From positions 1,624,749 to 1,688,748 of the forward strand of contig CALMNL010000004.1 in NCBI GenBank assembly GCA_937868765.1: a stretch of DNA of 64,000 nt, written 5' to 3'. The stretch comes from an uncultured Desulfatitalea sp. (GTDB lineage: Bacteria; Desulfobacterota; Desulfobacteria; Desulfobacterales; Desulfosarcinaceae). Each line of letters starts with the position of its first letter. Position 1 is the first letter of the stretch. A program made the translations under genes and the position numbers. The notes beneath the pieces are model-generated. The model did no database searches, was not told the origin of the DNA, and worked only from the letters and a program-made list of their open reading frames with translations. Shown one piece after another: positions 1 through 7,612 of this stretch.

Positions 1-862
1 GGATCGCACCGGCCCGAATCGCAGCCAGGCGCTTGCCTTCCACAGAAGTGCGGAAATACACGTCGGTCATCACGATCTCGCCCACGCCATCCGGCTTTAC
101 GGCGGCGGATTCTTCCAGCAGCCCCAGAGAGGATTTCTGGTAGTTGTAACTTTTCAGAACCACGCACCGGGGCAGCAGTTGGCGCCGCATGCAGAGGATC
201 GGGACGGCCGATTCATCATGCTCCGCATCCTGCAATAAGGCCTCATGAAACCTGAAGGGTGCAGCGATCAGTTTATGGGCGCCTGGCCCGCTGGCGATCA
301 CGATGCTTTCGCTGCCGCTTTCTTCCTCGAAGAAGTAATAGAGCCCTTCCCGCTCCATCAAGCGGGTCACGAAGTGCAGCAGACTCTCCTGATACTGACA
401 TATAAAGGGCAGGGGGACATCCGGCCAGCTGAGCGGTTTGGGGCGCAGGACCGGCGTGTGGTGCGCCCCATCGAAGATCTGTCGGACCACCTCCGGGATC
501 GGTTGGCCGTCGATGTAGATTTCCGACTGGATCTGCTTGGCCAGGTTGATGATGGCCGGCATGACCACCACCCGGTACAGGTTGAACCCGCCCGTTCGTC
601 CGGTCTGTTCGATCTCCACCGCCACCCCCCGGTAGGCCGTTTTGCGACCGGTTGCCGGGCCGCCGATGGTGAAGACGGCACTCTGATTGATGAGCCCGTC
701 CAGGTCCGGGGCCTTGGCGGCAAAATCGATGACGAAGCGATAGGGTTGCGAGAGCCGTTCTTCGCCCTCGAAGCGGATCACGATCACGCTGCCCGCGGAT
801 TGGCCCGGGAACTCGAGAGAAAAGGTACGCGCAAAGGGTGCGTTGGACGGTGGGGTCGTCAT
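1..862 (-). CDS. vgrG: Type VI secretion tip protein VgrG (N-terminal part, runs off the left edge)
   Basis: Reading from ATG at 862 toward position 1 gives 287 residues with no stop, so the gene is cut by the window edge. The translation has the gp27-like start of VgrG/TssI: an early YRFVIDF segment, RGVAVEIEQTG, and the diagnostic stretch FICQYQESLLHFVTRLMERE followed by GLYYFFEE at about residues 155-180. VgrG forms the trimeric spike of the type VI secretion system and often carries effectors. It lies 16 bp downstream of a methyltransferase-domain gene on the same strand, so both are probably one transcript. The C-terminal needle and any effector extension lie outside the window. The family call is firm. 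Confidence 0.9.
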   Translation of the reverse strand, partial: MTTPPSNAPFARTFSLEFPGQSAGSVIVIRFEGEERLSQPYRFVIDFAAKAPDLDGLINQSAVFTIGGPATGRKTAYRGVAVEIEQTGRTGGFNLYRVVVMPAIINLAKQIQSEIYIDGQPIPEVVRQIFDGAHHTPVLRPKPLSWPDVPLPFICQYQESLLHFVTRLMEREGLYYFFEEESGSESIVIASGPGAHKLIAAPFRFHEALLQDAEHDESAVPILCMRRQLLPRCVVLKSYNYQKSSLGLLEESAAVKPDGVGEIVMTDVYFRTSVEGKRLAAIRAGAI

Positions 863-878
863 GATCGGAGCCTCCGGT

Positions 879-2405
879 TCAATTTCGCTGTGCTTTTTCG
901 CAAAGGCCCAACGCCGCCAGCGGACGGGGGTTGGCCCGTAAATGTTGAATGATCCGACTCAGAGCGGGTGCGCCCGGAGCACCGTCGACCAGGGCATGGT
1001 TCACCAGCCAGTGCCCGGCCCAATCTTCCGCGTGCGCCGGGCCGGCCTCCGAAAGGGCCAGCAGCGCCAGCGCCTCCCGGCTGCCGACGGCCAGGCCGTT
1101 GCCCAGGGTCCATGAAGCCAGGCGCACTTCCTGTTGCTGACCGGAGAGCTGACGCTGGAGCATGGCCGTGTTGAAAGGGGAGAGGCGGAAGGGCGGCACT
1201 TCTCCATAACCGTGAGCCGGGGAGGCAAAAGGCCGGATTTGTTCCATGGCCGTCATCCAGGCGAGGGAGGATAAAAGCTCCGCCGTCGGAAAATTCCCGA
1301 GCGCCGGGGTCGAAAGAATGTCCGAAAGACGCAGCGCGTTGCCGGCCAGCAGATCGGCCAGGTGCTGAAACAGCGGCCCGTCGAGACGAACCGACGCGGC
1401 TCCCGGCAGGTCGAACGAGAACTGGAACTGATCGCGCGAAAGGTGCGATCCGAAGACCGTATCTCCAGACAGTTCCGGCTCCGCGGTTTTGGAAGCGGAA
1501 GTAAAGATGTCCTGGCGGAAGAAGGGCATCCGCACCAGGTCTTTCCAGCCTTCACGCAGCCTTAGACCTGCAAGTGACGCAAAGCGCGCCTGGAGGCCGG
1601 CCGGCAGACAAATCTGGGGATAGTTCACGGCCAGGGGCAGGGCGCCGGCGTAGGGGAGGCCCAGGCCCGCCATGTCGCCGCAGACCTCATCGAAGTGGAG
1701 AATTCGGTCGGGCGTCTGGAGAAAGGCCCGGTCGAACGCCTGGACGCCGAAGCTATCGATGCTGTCCAGGGCGGCCGCCATCAAAGGGGAAACCTGGAAC
1801 AGGGCCGCACCGGCGTCGCGCAGCACCTGCAGTTCCGTAATCGCCCGCTGAAGGTTCTCTGCCCGATCCCCGGGCGCTTCCGCGGCGGTCCGCAGAAAAT
1901 GGATCAATGGTTCCCACAGCGCCCAGGCATGCGGCGTCCGATAGCTGCACACGACGACCCCGCCGGGCTTCAGGTGCCGGGCGACAAAGGCCGGGACGGC
2001 CGACCGGGCCGCCGCATCGTAACGGGATAAAACCCCCTTGAGGACCAGAAAGTCCACCGGCGGGAGCATAATCCCCCCCAGCGCGGCCAGGGGCCGCTCA
2101 TAAAAGGTGCAGTTGCCGTTCCCCGACGAAACCCTTAGCTCTTCAGCAAAGGACAGGGGGGCGCCGTCGGTCTGGATGCCGAAAAAGAGTCCCCCCGGAT
2201 TGGCCTCGGCCAGGAAAAGAAGATCGGTGCCTTGCGTACAGCCCAGTTCGCAGTAAACGAAATCTTTGGCGGGCGGGTGTGCGGCAAAGCCATTGACCGC
2301 GCAGGCGTAGTTTAACAGCCAGGGGCTCGGTTGCTCGCCCAGGGCGAGATTGAGACCGGCGCTGTCGGAAATAATGGATGCAGGTGTGCTCGGCCGGTGC
2401 GTCAT
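879..2405 (-). CDS. Class I methyltransferase with methyltransferase-regulatory domain
   Basis: About 508 residues. The N-terminal third is a SAM-dependent methyltransferase fold with an altered motif I (YCELGCTQGTD) after the family-typical LLNYACAVNGFAAHPP. The rest matches the long helical region of proteins annotated as methyltransferase regulatory domain proteins. I chose ATG 2405 because it overlaps the stop of an upstream reading frame as ATGA (2402-2405), a sign of translational coupling; a GTG at 2429 is possible. It sits directly upstream of vgrG. Substrate unknown; a role in modifying or loading a type VI effector is only suggested by position. Confidence 0.75.
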   Translation of the reverse strand: MTHRPSTPASIISDSAGLNLALGEQPSPWLLNYACAVNGFAAHPPAKDFVYCELGCTQGTDLLFLAEANPGGLFFGIQTDGAPLSFAEELRVSSGNGNCTFYERPLAALGGIMLPPVDFLVLKGVLSRYDAAARSAVPAFVARHLKPGGVVVCSYRTPHAWALWEPLIHFLRTAAEAPGDRAENLQRAITELQVLRDAGAALFQVSPLMAAALDSIDSFGVQAFDRAFLQTPDRILHFDEVCGDMAGLGLPYAGALPLAVNYPQICLPAGLQARFASLAGLRLREGWKDLVRMPFFRQDIFTSASKTAEPELSGDTVFGSHLSRDQFQFSFDLPGAASVRLDGPLFQHLADLLAGNALRLSDILSTPALGNFPTAELLSSLAWMTAMEQIRPFASPAHGYGEVPPFRLSPFNTAMLQRQLSGQQQEVRLASWTLGNGLAVGSREALALLALSEAGPAHAEDWAGHWLVNHALVDGAPGAPALSRIIQHLRANPRPLAALGLCEKAQRN

Positions 2406-2537
2406 GGGGTGCTCAAATCTTTCTGCCACAAGTCCAGATTCTTCCTGAAGCCATCGTTGCGCTTCACCTCACCGACGGGGGGCGTGCCGCTGCCGGTGTA
2501 GATCTCTTCGGGTCGTCCGCGCTCATTGGGTCCTCGA

Positions 2538-2843
2538 TTATGGGCTGGGGGTGGGAGCGCCACTGGTCGCTTTCTCTCGATAGGTGTCGTGCTGACGGCG
2601 CGCGTCGGGGAATTTGGCGGCGGCCAGCAGCAGCGCGACAAGGAACAGCACGATGGAAAAATAACGGGTCCAGCCTTTTGCGAACCATAAGGCGACGAGA
2701 CTGAAAAGGCCGGCCAGGCCGAAGCAGGCCAGCCCGGCCTGAGGGTCCAGCACCATGCCGCCCAGCAACAGCAGCAGGATCGCCATGCCAATGATCAAGC
2801 CTTGACTCGAACGACCGCGGGAGGATGTCTTGGGCGCCGGCAT
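2538..2843 (-). CDS. Small integral membrane protein, probably frameshifted
   Basis: A 101-residue protein with a basic N terminus and two to three hydrophobic segments (about residues 15-35, 38-55 and 60-78). It starts 6 bp after the PrcB-like gene. The frame stops at 2538, but removing one base from the C5 run (minus strand, 2547-2551) would join it to an open frame that continues to 2402 and ends as ATGA on the next start codon. The intact protein would then be about 145 residues with a polar tail ending QKDLSTP. I do not recognise a family. Confidence 0.6.
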   Translation of the reverse strand: MPAPKTSSRGRSSQGLIIGMAILLLLLGGMVLDPQAGLACFGLAGLFSLVALWFAKGWTRYFSIVLFLVALLLAAAKFPDARRQHDTYREKATSGAPTPSP

Positions 2844-2849
2844 AGGGCC

Positions 2850-3350
2850 TCACTTTCGCTGGATGATTCTCTGTTCGTTGAACCCCTCTTCCAATAGCAT
2901 GCGATAGCCCTCGCGCTTTTCGAACACCTTCATGGCGTATTGCCCGCCGGCCTTGAAGGGACCGCTCAATTCGAGGACCATCTCGATCAGGCCATAGGGA
3001 ATCACCAGGGTGTCGCCCCGCACCCGGGGATTCTCGAAAGCGATGGCGAAGAGCCAGCTCGCCGAATGCCCCAAAAAGACGCAGGCCACCGCGTGACGCT
3101 CGAAATCCACTGCCGGTGCGGGCTGATCGAAGGCGCGCTGCCAGAGCGCGGTCCACTCCTGCGGGGCGGTCACCACCTGGATGAATTCTTCTTTCTGCTG
3201 GGAGACGAAGCCCCTCCACTCCTGGCCGGCCGCGGCGGTTACAGCCGTGGGGCCGGTGTCGGGTCCGGCGCTGGCACAAGCAGCCCAGATGAAAAGGGAC
3301 AGCCCGCCGAGCAGGGCCGGCATGAAAGTTTTCCCGAGTCTTTTCAGCAT
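2850..3350 (-). CDS. Exported PrcB-like protein
   Basis: 166 residues. The N terminus is a signal peptide (about residues 1-28, cleavage near ASAGP). The mature part shows the pattern of the PrcB C-terminal family: WTALWQRAF, VDFERHAVACVFLG, and a closing strand with GQYAMKVFEKREGYRML. PrcB is known as a subunit of a protease complex in Treponema; bacterial homologues are otherwise poorly characterised. It is the first gene of the minus-strand run toward vgrG and is divergent from a serpin 142 bp away, which hints at a shared proteolysis theme. No catalytic motif is visible. Confidence 0.6.
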   Translation of the reverse strand: MLKRLGKTFMPALLGGLSLFIWAACASAGPDTGPTAVTAAAGQEWRGFVSQQKEEFIQVVTAPQEWTALWQRAFDQPAPAVDFERHAVACVFLGHSASWLFAIAFENPRVRGDTLVIPYGLIEMVLELSGPFKAGGQYAMKVFEKREGYRMLLEEGFNEQRIIQRK

Positions 3351-3492
3351 GTCTTATCTCCTGATGACCTGTAGCGACTCTATGCCGAGGCCGGGCGCCC
3401 GTCAAGAGGTTGTACGATATGCTTGCAAGATCGGGGTGATCCGGTTAACCTTGGTACGCGTTCGAATCTTCATAGGCCGGAAAGGAACGATC

Positions 3493-4704
3493 ATGAAGAA
3501 AGTCGCCCTGATCGGGTCGATGCTGCTCCTGTGCCTGATCTTTTTGACTGCCCGCGCGCCATCGCCGGCCCTGGCATCTGCGGAACCGCCGGCCGCGGAA
3601 ACCCTGGCGCAGAGCAATACCGCATTTGGTGTGCAACTCTACCGACAACTCAGCCAGGGGAGCGCCAATACCTTCTTTTCGCCCTACAGCGTTTCGTCGG
3701 CGCTGGCCATGACTTATGGCGGCGCGCGGGAGGAGACGGCCCGGGAGATGAAAGCGGCCTTGCACTTCCAGCTGGATCAAGACCGATTGCCTGCCGCCTT
3801 CAAGGCCTTGAACGCGGCCCTGGCGCAAGGCCTGGACCCTGATGGCCAGAAACTGCGCATCGCCAATGCCCTGATCCTCACCGGCGGCGACGTCGGCCCG
3901 GCCTACAAGCAGCTTCTGAAAAACAGCTACGACGCCGAGATCTTTCCGGGCGACCTGGGCGCCGTCAACAGCTGGGTCAGGCAGAAGACCGAGGCCGGGA
4001 TCGACAAAATCCTCGACCAGCTGGACCCCAACTCGGTTTGCGTGATTCTCAACGCCATCTATTTCAAAGGCATCTGGGAGCGCGCCTTCGATCAAAGCCT
4101 GACCCGGGAGGCCCCTTTCCAGCGGCCGGGCGCCGAGCCGTCGAACGTGCGTTTCATGAATCAGAAGAACGACTTCAAGCTCTTGTCCCAGGAGGATTTC
4201 CAGGCCATCTCCATCCCTTACAAAGGGAACACGCTCGCCATGCTGATCTTGCTGCCCAGGAAGGTGGAGGGGCTGAGCGCGCTGGAAGCCAAAATGAACC
4301 GCCAAAGCCTGCCCGACTGGTTCGCTGCGCTTGAACGGCAGGCGCCGCGCAAGGTGGCGCTCTCTTTGCCCAGGTTCAAGTTTGAGACGGGCTATGATCT
4401 GGCAAGGCCCCTGAAGCAGATGGGCATGAAGAATGCTTTCGAAATGGAGCGCGCGGATTTCAGGGGCATGGGCTGGCCCAAAGGCAAGCTCTACATTTCA
4501 CAGGTCAAGCATAAGGCTTTTATCGAGGTCAACGAGGAGGGCACGCAGGCGGCGGCCGCCACAGCGGTGGAGATGGCCACCAAGAGCATGCCGGCACCGC
4601 CCGAGGTTTTTCGGGCCGATCATCCCTTTCTCTTCTTCATTCGACACAACCCCACCGGCACCCTTTTGTTCATGGGGCGCATGGTGGCTCCCATTCCGGA
4701 GTGA
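3493..4704 (+). CDS. Secreted serpin (serine/cysteine protease inhibitor)
   Basis: 403 residues with a signal peptide (about 1-32, cleavage near ALASA). Serpin landmarks are all present: NTFFSPYSVSSALAMTYGGA, ILNAIYFKGIWE, IPYKGNTLAMLILLP, KVALSLPRFKFE, the breach motif VKHKAFIEVNEEGTQAAAAT and the C-terminal DHPFLFFIRHNPTGTLLFMG. The hinge EEGTQAAAAT is of the inhibitory type. By alignment with antitrypsin, P1 falls on Lys in the stretch EMATKSM (P1' Ser), predicting trypsin-like targets. Start chosen at ATG 3493, which has a purine-rich GGAAAGGAA ribosome site just upstream. It probably acts outside the cytoplasm. Confidence 0.93.
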   Translation: MKKVALIGSMLLLCLIFLTARAPSPALASAEPPAAETLAQSNTAFGVQLYRQLSQGSANTFFSPYSVSSALAMTYGGAREETAREMKAALHFQLDQDRLPAAFKALNAALAQGLDPDGQKLRIANALILTGGDVGPAYKQLLKNSYDAEIFPGDLGAVNSWVRQKTEAGIDKILDQLDPNSVCVILNAIYFKGIWERAFDQSLTREAPFQRPGAEPSNVRFMNQKNDFKLLSQEDFQAISIPYKGNTLAMLILLPRKVEGLSALEAKMNRQSLPDWFAALERQAPRKVALSLPRFKFETGYDLARPLKQMGMKNAFEMERADFRGMGWPKGKLYISQVKHKAFIEVNEEGTQAAAATAVEMATKSMPAPPEVFRADHPFLFFIRHNPTGTLLFMGRMVAPIPE

Positions 4705-5038
4705 TTTCAGGGGCCCGCGCATGCAAGCCTTTCGTCGGGATGGGGCCATTAATTCCGACGCGGCGTCGTGTTCGCCGGTTTGAATGCCCCGCTCTGCTTG
4801 GACCGTGCAGCGTGGCCAGTTCATGATACAATTTTAGCACTTGCAAACGCCAAGGGTTTTTCGCTATATCCCCGGAACTGACAATCAGGTAAAATCGAAC
4901 TCATTCTCTTTCTATCCCGCTGCGAGCGGGCATACGGATTTCCATCGAGACCGGACGCGGCTTCAGGGGCGGCACGGCGCAGCTGTATCATTCTGCGGTC
5001 GAGCCATCATCGGCATTGTCCGATTATGGAGAGGGGCC
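4705..5038 (+). other. Non-coding gap between serpin and oxoamine synthase
   Basis: 334 bp without a convincing gene. A TTGCAA near 4851 followed 18 bp later by TATATC is a possible weak promoter for the next gene. I see no clear terminator, repeat or RNA gene. Confidence 0.4.
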
Positions 5039-6226
5039 ATGGATTCGATCCGCAAGCGAATTTCGGAGATCAATCGGCGTTACGCGGAAGTCAAAGAGGC
5101 GGGACTTTACTTCTATCTGCAGCCACTGGAGGCGGTGGAGGGAGCCTGGGTGGCGTGCAACGGCCGCCGCATGCTCAACTTCGCTTCTTATAGTTATTTG
5201 GGCCTGCTGGGCCATCCATGGATCGACCGCTCGGCGCAGCAGGCCATCGAACGCTATGGCACCGGCACCCACGGGGTGCGCATCCTGGCCGGCACTTTGC
5301 CGCTGCACGCCGAGCTGGAGCAGGCGGTCGCCCGGTTCAAGAAGACGGACGACGCCATCGTTTACACCAGCGGTTATGTGACCAACCTGACCACCGTATC
5401 TTCCCTCGTGGGACGTAACGACGTCGTCATCTGCGACAAGCTCAACCATGCCAGCATCGTGGACGGCTGCCTGCTCAGCGGCGCCCAGTTCCTGCGCTTC
5501 TGCCACAACGACATGACCGACCTGGAGCGGCGGCTGCGGCAGGCCGGTCCGGACAAGGGCAAGCTGGTGGTGGTCGACGCCGTCTTCAGCATGGACGGCG
5601 ACATCGTCGACCTGCCCCAGGTCAGCCGCCTGTGCCGGGAACACAACGCCCTGCTGATGGTGGACGAGGCCCACAGCGTGGGCGTGCTGGGTGCCACGGG
5701 CCGCGGCATCGAGGAGCATTTCGGTCTGGACGGCGCCATCGACGTCAAGATGGGCACTTTTTCCAAGACCATTCCCAGTGTGGGCGGCTATGTGGCCGGA
5801 GACCAGGCGTTGATCACCTACCTCAAGCACGTGGCCCGCGCCTTCGTCTTTTCCGCCGCCCTGCCGCCGGCCCAGGCCGCCGCGGCCAAGGCTTCCCTGG
5901 AGGTCATCGAGGAGGAACCGGCCCGCGTCCGCACCCTCCAGCGCAATGTGGAAATGTTCCTGGGCGGGCTCAAGGCCCGCGGCTTCGACACCCTGCACAG
6001 CCAGACCCCCATCGTGCCCATCATCTGCGGCAAAGATGAGCTGGCCTTCCACATGACGGCCCTGTGCCAGGAGTTCGGCATCTTCGTGCTGCCGGTGGTC
6101 TCGCCGGCCGTACCCGCCAACCTGGCGCGGCTGCGCACCTGCGTCACGGCAGCCCATACCGAGGCGGACATCCTGCACGCCCTGGATGTCTTCGAACGGG
6201 CGGGCAAGCGGGTGGGGCTAATCTGA
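5039..6226 (+). CDS. PLP-dependent alpha-oxoamine synthase (KBL/SPT/BioF family)
   Basis: 395 residues. These enzymes condense an amino acid with an acyl-CoA. Visible motifs: NFASYSYLGLLGHP and YGTGTHGVRILAGT near the N terminus, the PLP-ring-stacking His in DKLNHASIVDG, VVDAVFSMDGD, the Asp of VDEAHSVGVLG, and the Schiff-base Lys243 in GTFSKTIPSVGG. The sequence suits serine palmitoyltransferase, 2-amino-3-ketobutyrate ligase or an autoinducer-type synthase equally well. No acyl carrier protein or threonine dehydrogenase is adjacent. ATG 5039 has a GGAGAGGGG ribosome site. The 3' end overlaps the convergent dioxygenase gene by 9 bp. Confidence 0.85.
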   Translation: MDSIRKRISEINRRYAEVKEAGLYFYLQPLEAVEGAWVACNGRRMLNFASYSYLGLLGHPWIDRSAQQAIERYGTGTHGVRILAGTLPLHAELEQAVARFKKTDDAIVYTSGYVTNLTTVSSLVGRNDVVICDKLNHASIVDGCLLSGAQFLRFCHNDMTDLERRLRQAGPDKGKLVVVDAVFSMDGDIVDLPQVSRLCREHNALLMVDEAHSVGVLGATGRGIEEHFGLDGAIDVKMGTFSKTIPSVGGYVAGDQALITYLKHVARAFVFSAALPPAQAAAAKASLEVIEEEPARVRTLQRNVEMFLGGLKARGFDTLHSQTPIVPIICGKDELAFHMTALCQEFGIFVLPVVSPAVPANLARLRTCVTAAHTEADILHALDVFERAGKRVGLI

Positions 6227-7012
6227 AATCGATATGGCCAGCATGGAGACCGAGCCCCCGTCAAACCCCTCCACGGGGAAGTGGACCTTATCCTCTTTTC
6301 TTCGCGCCCCGAGCACGTAGAGCAGGGGTAGATAGTGATCCGGAGTGGGGATCGCGAGCCGCGCTTCCGGCCCGAGACTCGCGTAATCGACCATTCGGGC
6401 CTCCTGCCCGGACAGCAGCAGATCCTTGACTTTCTCTTCGAAGCCCGAGGCCCAGCCGAAGGCCCCCAAACCAGGCTGATCCCATGCGTACGCCTCCAGG
6501 TTGTGTACGAGGTTGCCGCTTCCCAAAAGGAGAACCCCCTCGTCTCGCAGCGGGGCCAGCCGCCTTCCGATTTCATAATGGTAGGATGGAGGTTGCGCCC
6601 GGTCGATGCTGAGCTGCACCACCGGTATATCGGCCCGGGGGAAGAGATGATGGAGCACCGACCAGGTGCCGTGATCGAGCCCCCACCTTTCGTCCGGTTC
6701 CACGGCCAACGGGGCCAGCAGCTCCTGCAGGCGCCGGGCCAGGGCCGGGTCGCCGGGGGCCGGGTATTCGATTTCATACAGTTCTTTTGGAAACCCCCCG
6801 AAATCGTGGATGGTGCGGGGATGCGGCATGGCCGTGACCCGCGTGGCCGGGATGTACCAGTGGGCCGAGACGGCGAGAATCGCCCCGGGCCTGGGGATCG
6901 CGGCGCCAAGAGCTTTCCAGCCGTCGGTCCACGGGTTGGACCGTACGACGTTCTTGGGATTGCCGTGCCCGACGAAGATGGCGGGCAGGGGATGCGGGGC
7001 GAAGGCTGTCAT
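6218..7012 (-). CDS. ygiD: YgiD/DODA-type extradiol ring-cleavage dioxygenase
   Basis: 264 residues, the usual length of the class III extradiol dioxygenases that open catechols such as 4,5-DOPA. Metal-binding and active-site positions appear as FVGHGNP, VSAHWY, GLDHGTW and PDHYLPLLY; GSGNLVHNL is also conserved. The first motif reads GHGNPKN where many members have GHGSPMN. A cytosolic non-haem iron or zinc enzyme; the natural substrate is unknown. It is convergent with the oxoamine synthase and divergent from the SHOCT gene across a spacer with a 17-bp palindrome. Confidence 0.85.
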   Translation of the reverse strand: MTAFAPHPLPAIFVGHGNPKNVVRSNPWTDGWKALGAAIPRPGAILAVSAHWYIPATRVTAMPHPRTIHDFGGFPKELYEIEYPAPGDPALARRLQELLAPLAVEPDERWGLDHGTWSVLHHLFPRADIPVVQLSIDRAQPPSYHYEIGRRLAPLRDEGVLLLGSGNLVHNLEAYAWDQPGLGAFGWASGFEEKVKDLLLSGQEARMVDYASLGPEARLAIPTPDHYLPLLYVLGARRKEDKVHFPVEGFDGGSVSMLAISISD

Positions 7013-7101
7013 CGGTTATCCCCTTTCATTGCCTCGTAGACAATCATTAATATCGATCACATTCCAAAAAAAAGATAATAAGTGCCTTCATTGTAACCGA
7101 T

Positions 7102-7118
7102 AACACTCAATGAGTGTT
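7102..7118. promoter_or_regulatory. 17-bp palindrome, candidate repressor operator
   Basis: AACACTCA and TGAGTGTT are perfect inverted arms around a single A. Size and form resemble TetR-family operators. It lies in the 170-bp spacer between the divergent dioxygenase and SHOCT genes and could control either. No regulator gene is adjacent. Confidence 0.45.
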
Positions 7119-7182
7119 CGTTTTGCGGAAAACGGCCCTTATGCCGAAACAGTAATCAACAAAATGAAAGAGGGAATACCGG

Positions 7183-7596
7183 ATGCGGTCAACGGATGAA
7201 GACCAGGCCCCCGCGGCCAAGACGAACGTGGTCAAACCGACGCGCCAGGCAGGCCTCATCGGCGTGGTGATGGGCGCGCTGTTCCTGGTGTTCGGAGGCG
7301 CCATGTTCGTGCTCATCGGCCGGGATGACGGCGTGGAGATGCCGGTGCTGGTGATTTTCGGCATTTTCTGGAGCATCGTCTGTCTTGCCATTATCATTAC
7401 CAGTGCCCTGCACATGCGAAAGGGCGGCCTGGCCATGATTCGCATCGAAAACGAACCCGGCCCCGCCGGCGGGGGCCCGGATCGGGACGATCCCATGGAT
7501 CGGTTGAGAAAGCTCGATGGTCTGCGCAAAGAGGGCTTGATCAGCGAAGCGGAGTTCAGGACCAAACGGCAAGAGATCATGCAGCGCAAATGGTAA
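7183..7596 (+). CDS. Membrane protein with C-terminal SHOCT domain
   Basis: 137 residues. Two transmembrane segments (about residues 22-46 and 53-77) are followed by a polar linker and a C-terminal short helical SHOCT motif, DRLRKLDGLRKEGLISEAEF, ending in TKRQEIMQRKW. SHOCT modules are small oligomerisation domains with no enzymatic role. It ends 16 bp before the cobalamin-type radical SAM gene on the same strand and might be cotranscribed with it, although a functional link is not evident. Confidence 0.7.
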   Translation: MRSTDEDQAPAAKTNVVKPTRQAGLIGVVMGALFLVFGGAMFVLIGRDDGVEMPVLVIFGIFWSIVCLAIIITSALHMRKGGLAMIRIENEPGPAGGGPDRDDPMDRLRKLDGLRKEGLISEAEFRTKRQEIMQRKW

Positions 7597-7612
7597 AAGC
7601 GGGGCAATAAAG

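Noticed and set aside
245-952. Open plus-strand frame of 235 codons
   Set aside because: It is antisense to the VgrG coding sequence, whose translation carries unmistakable family motifs.
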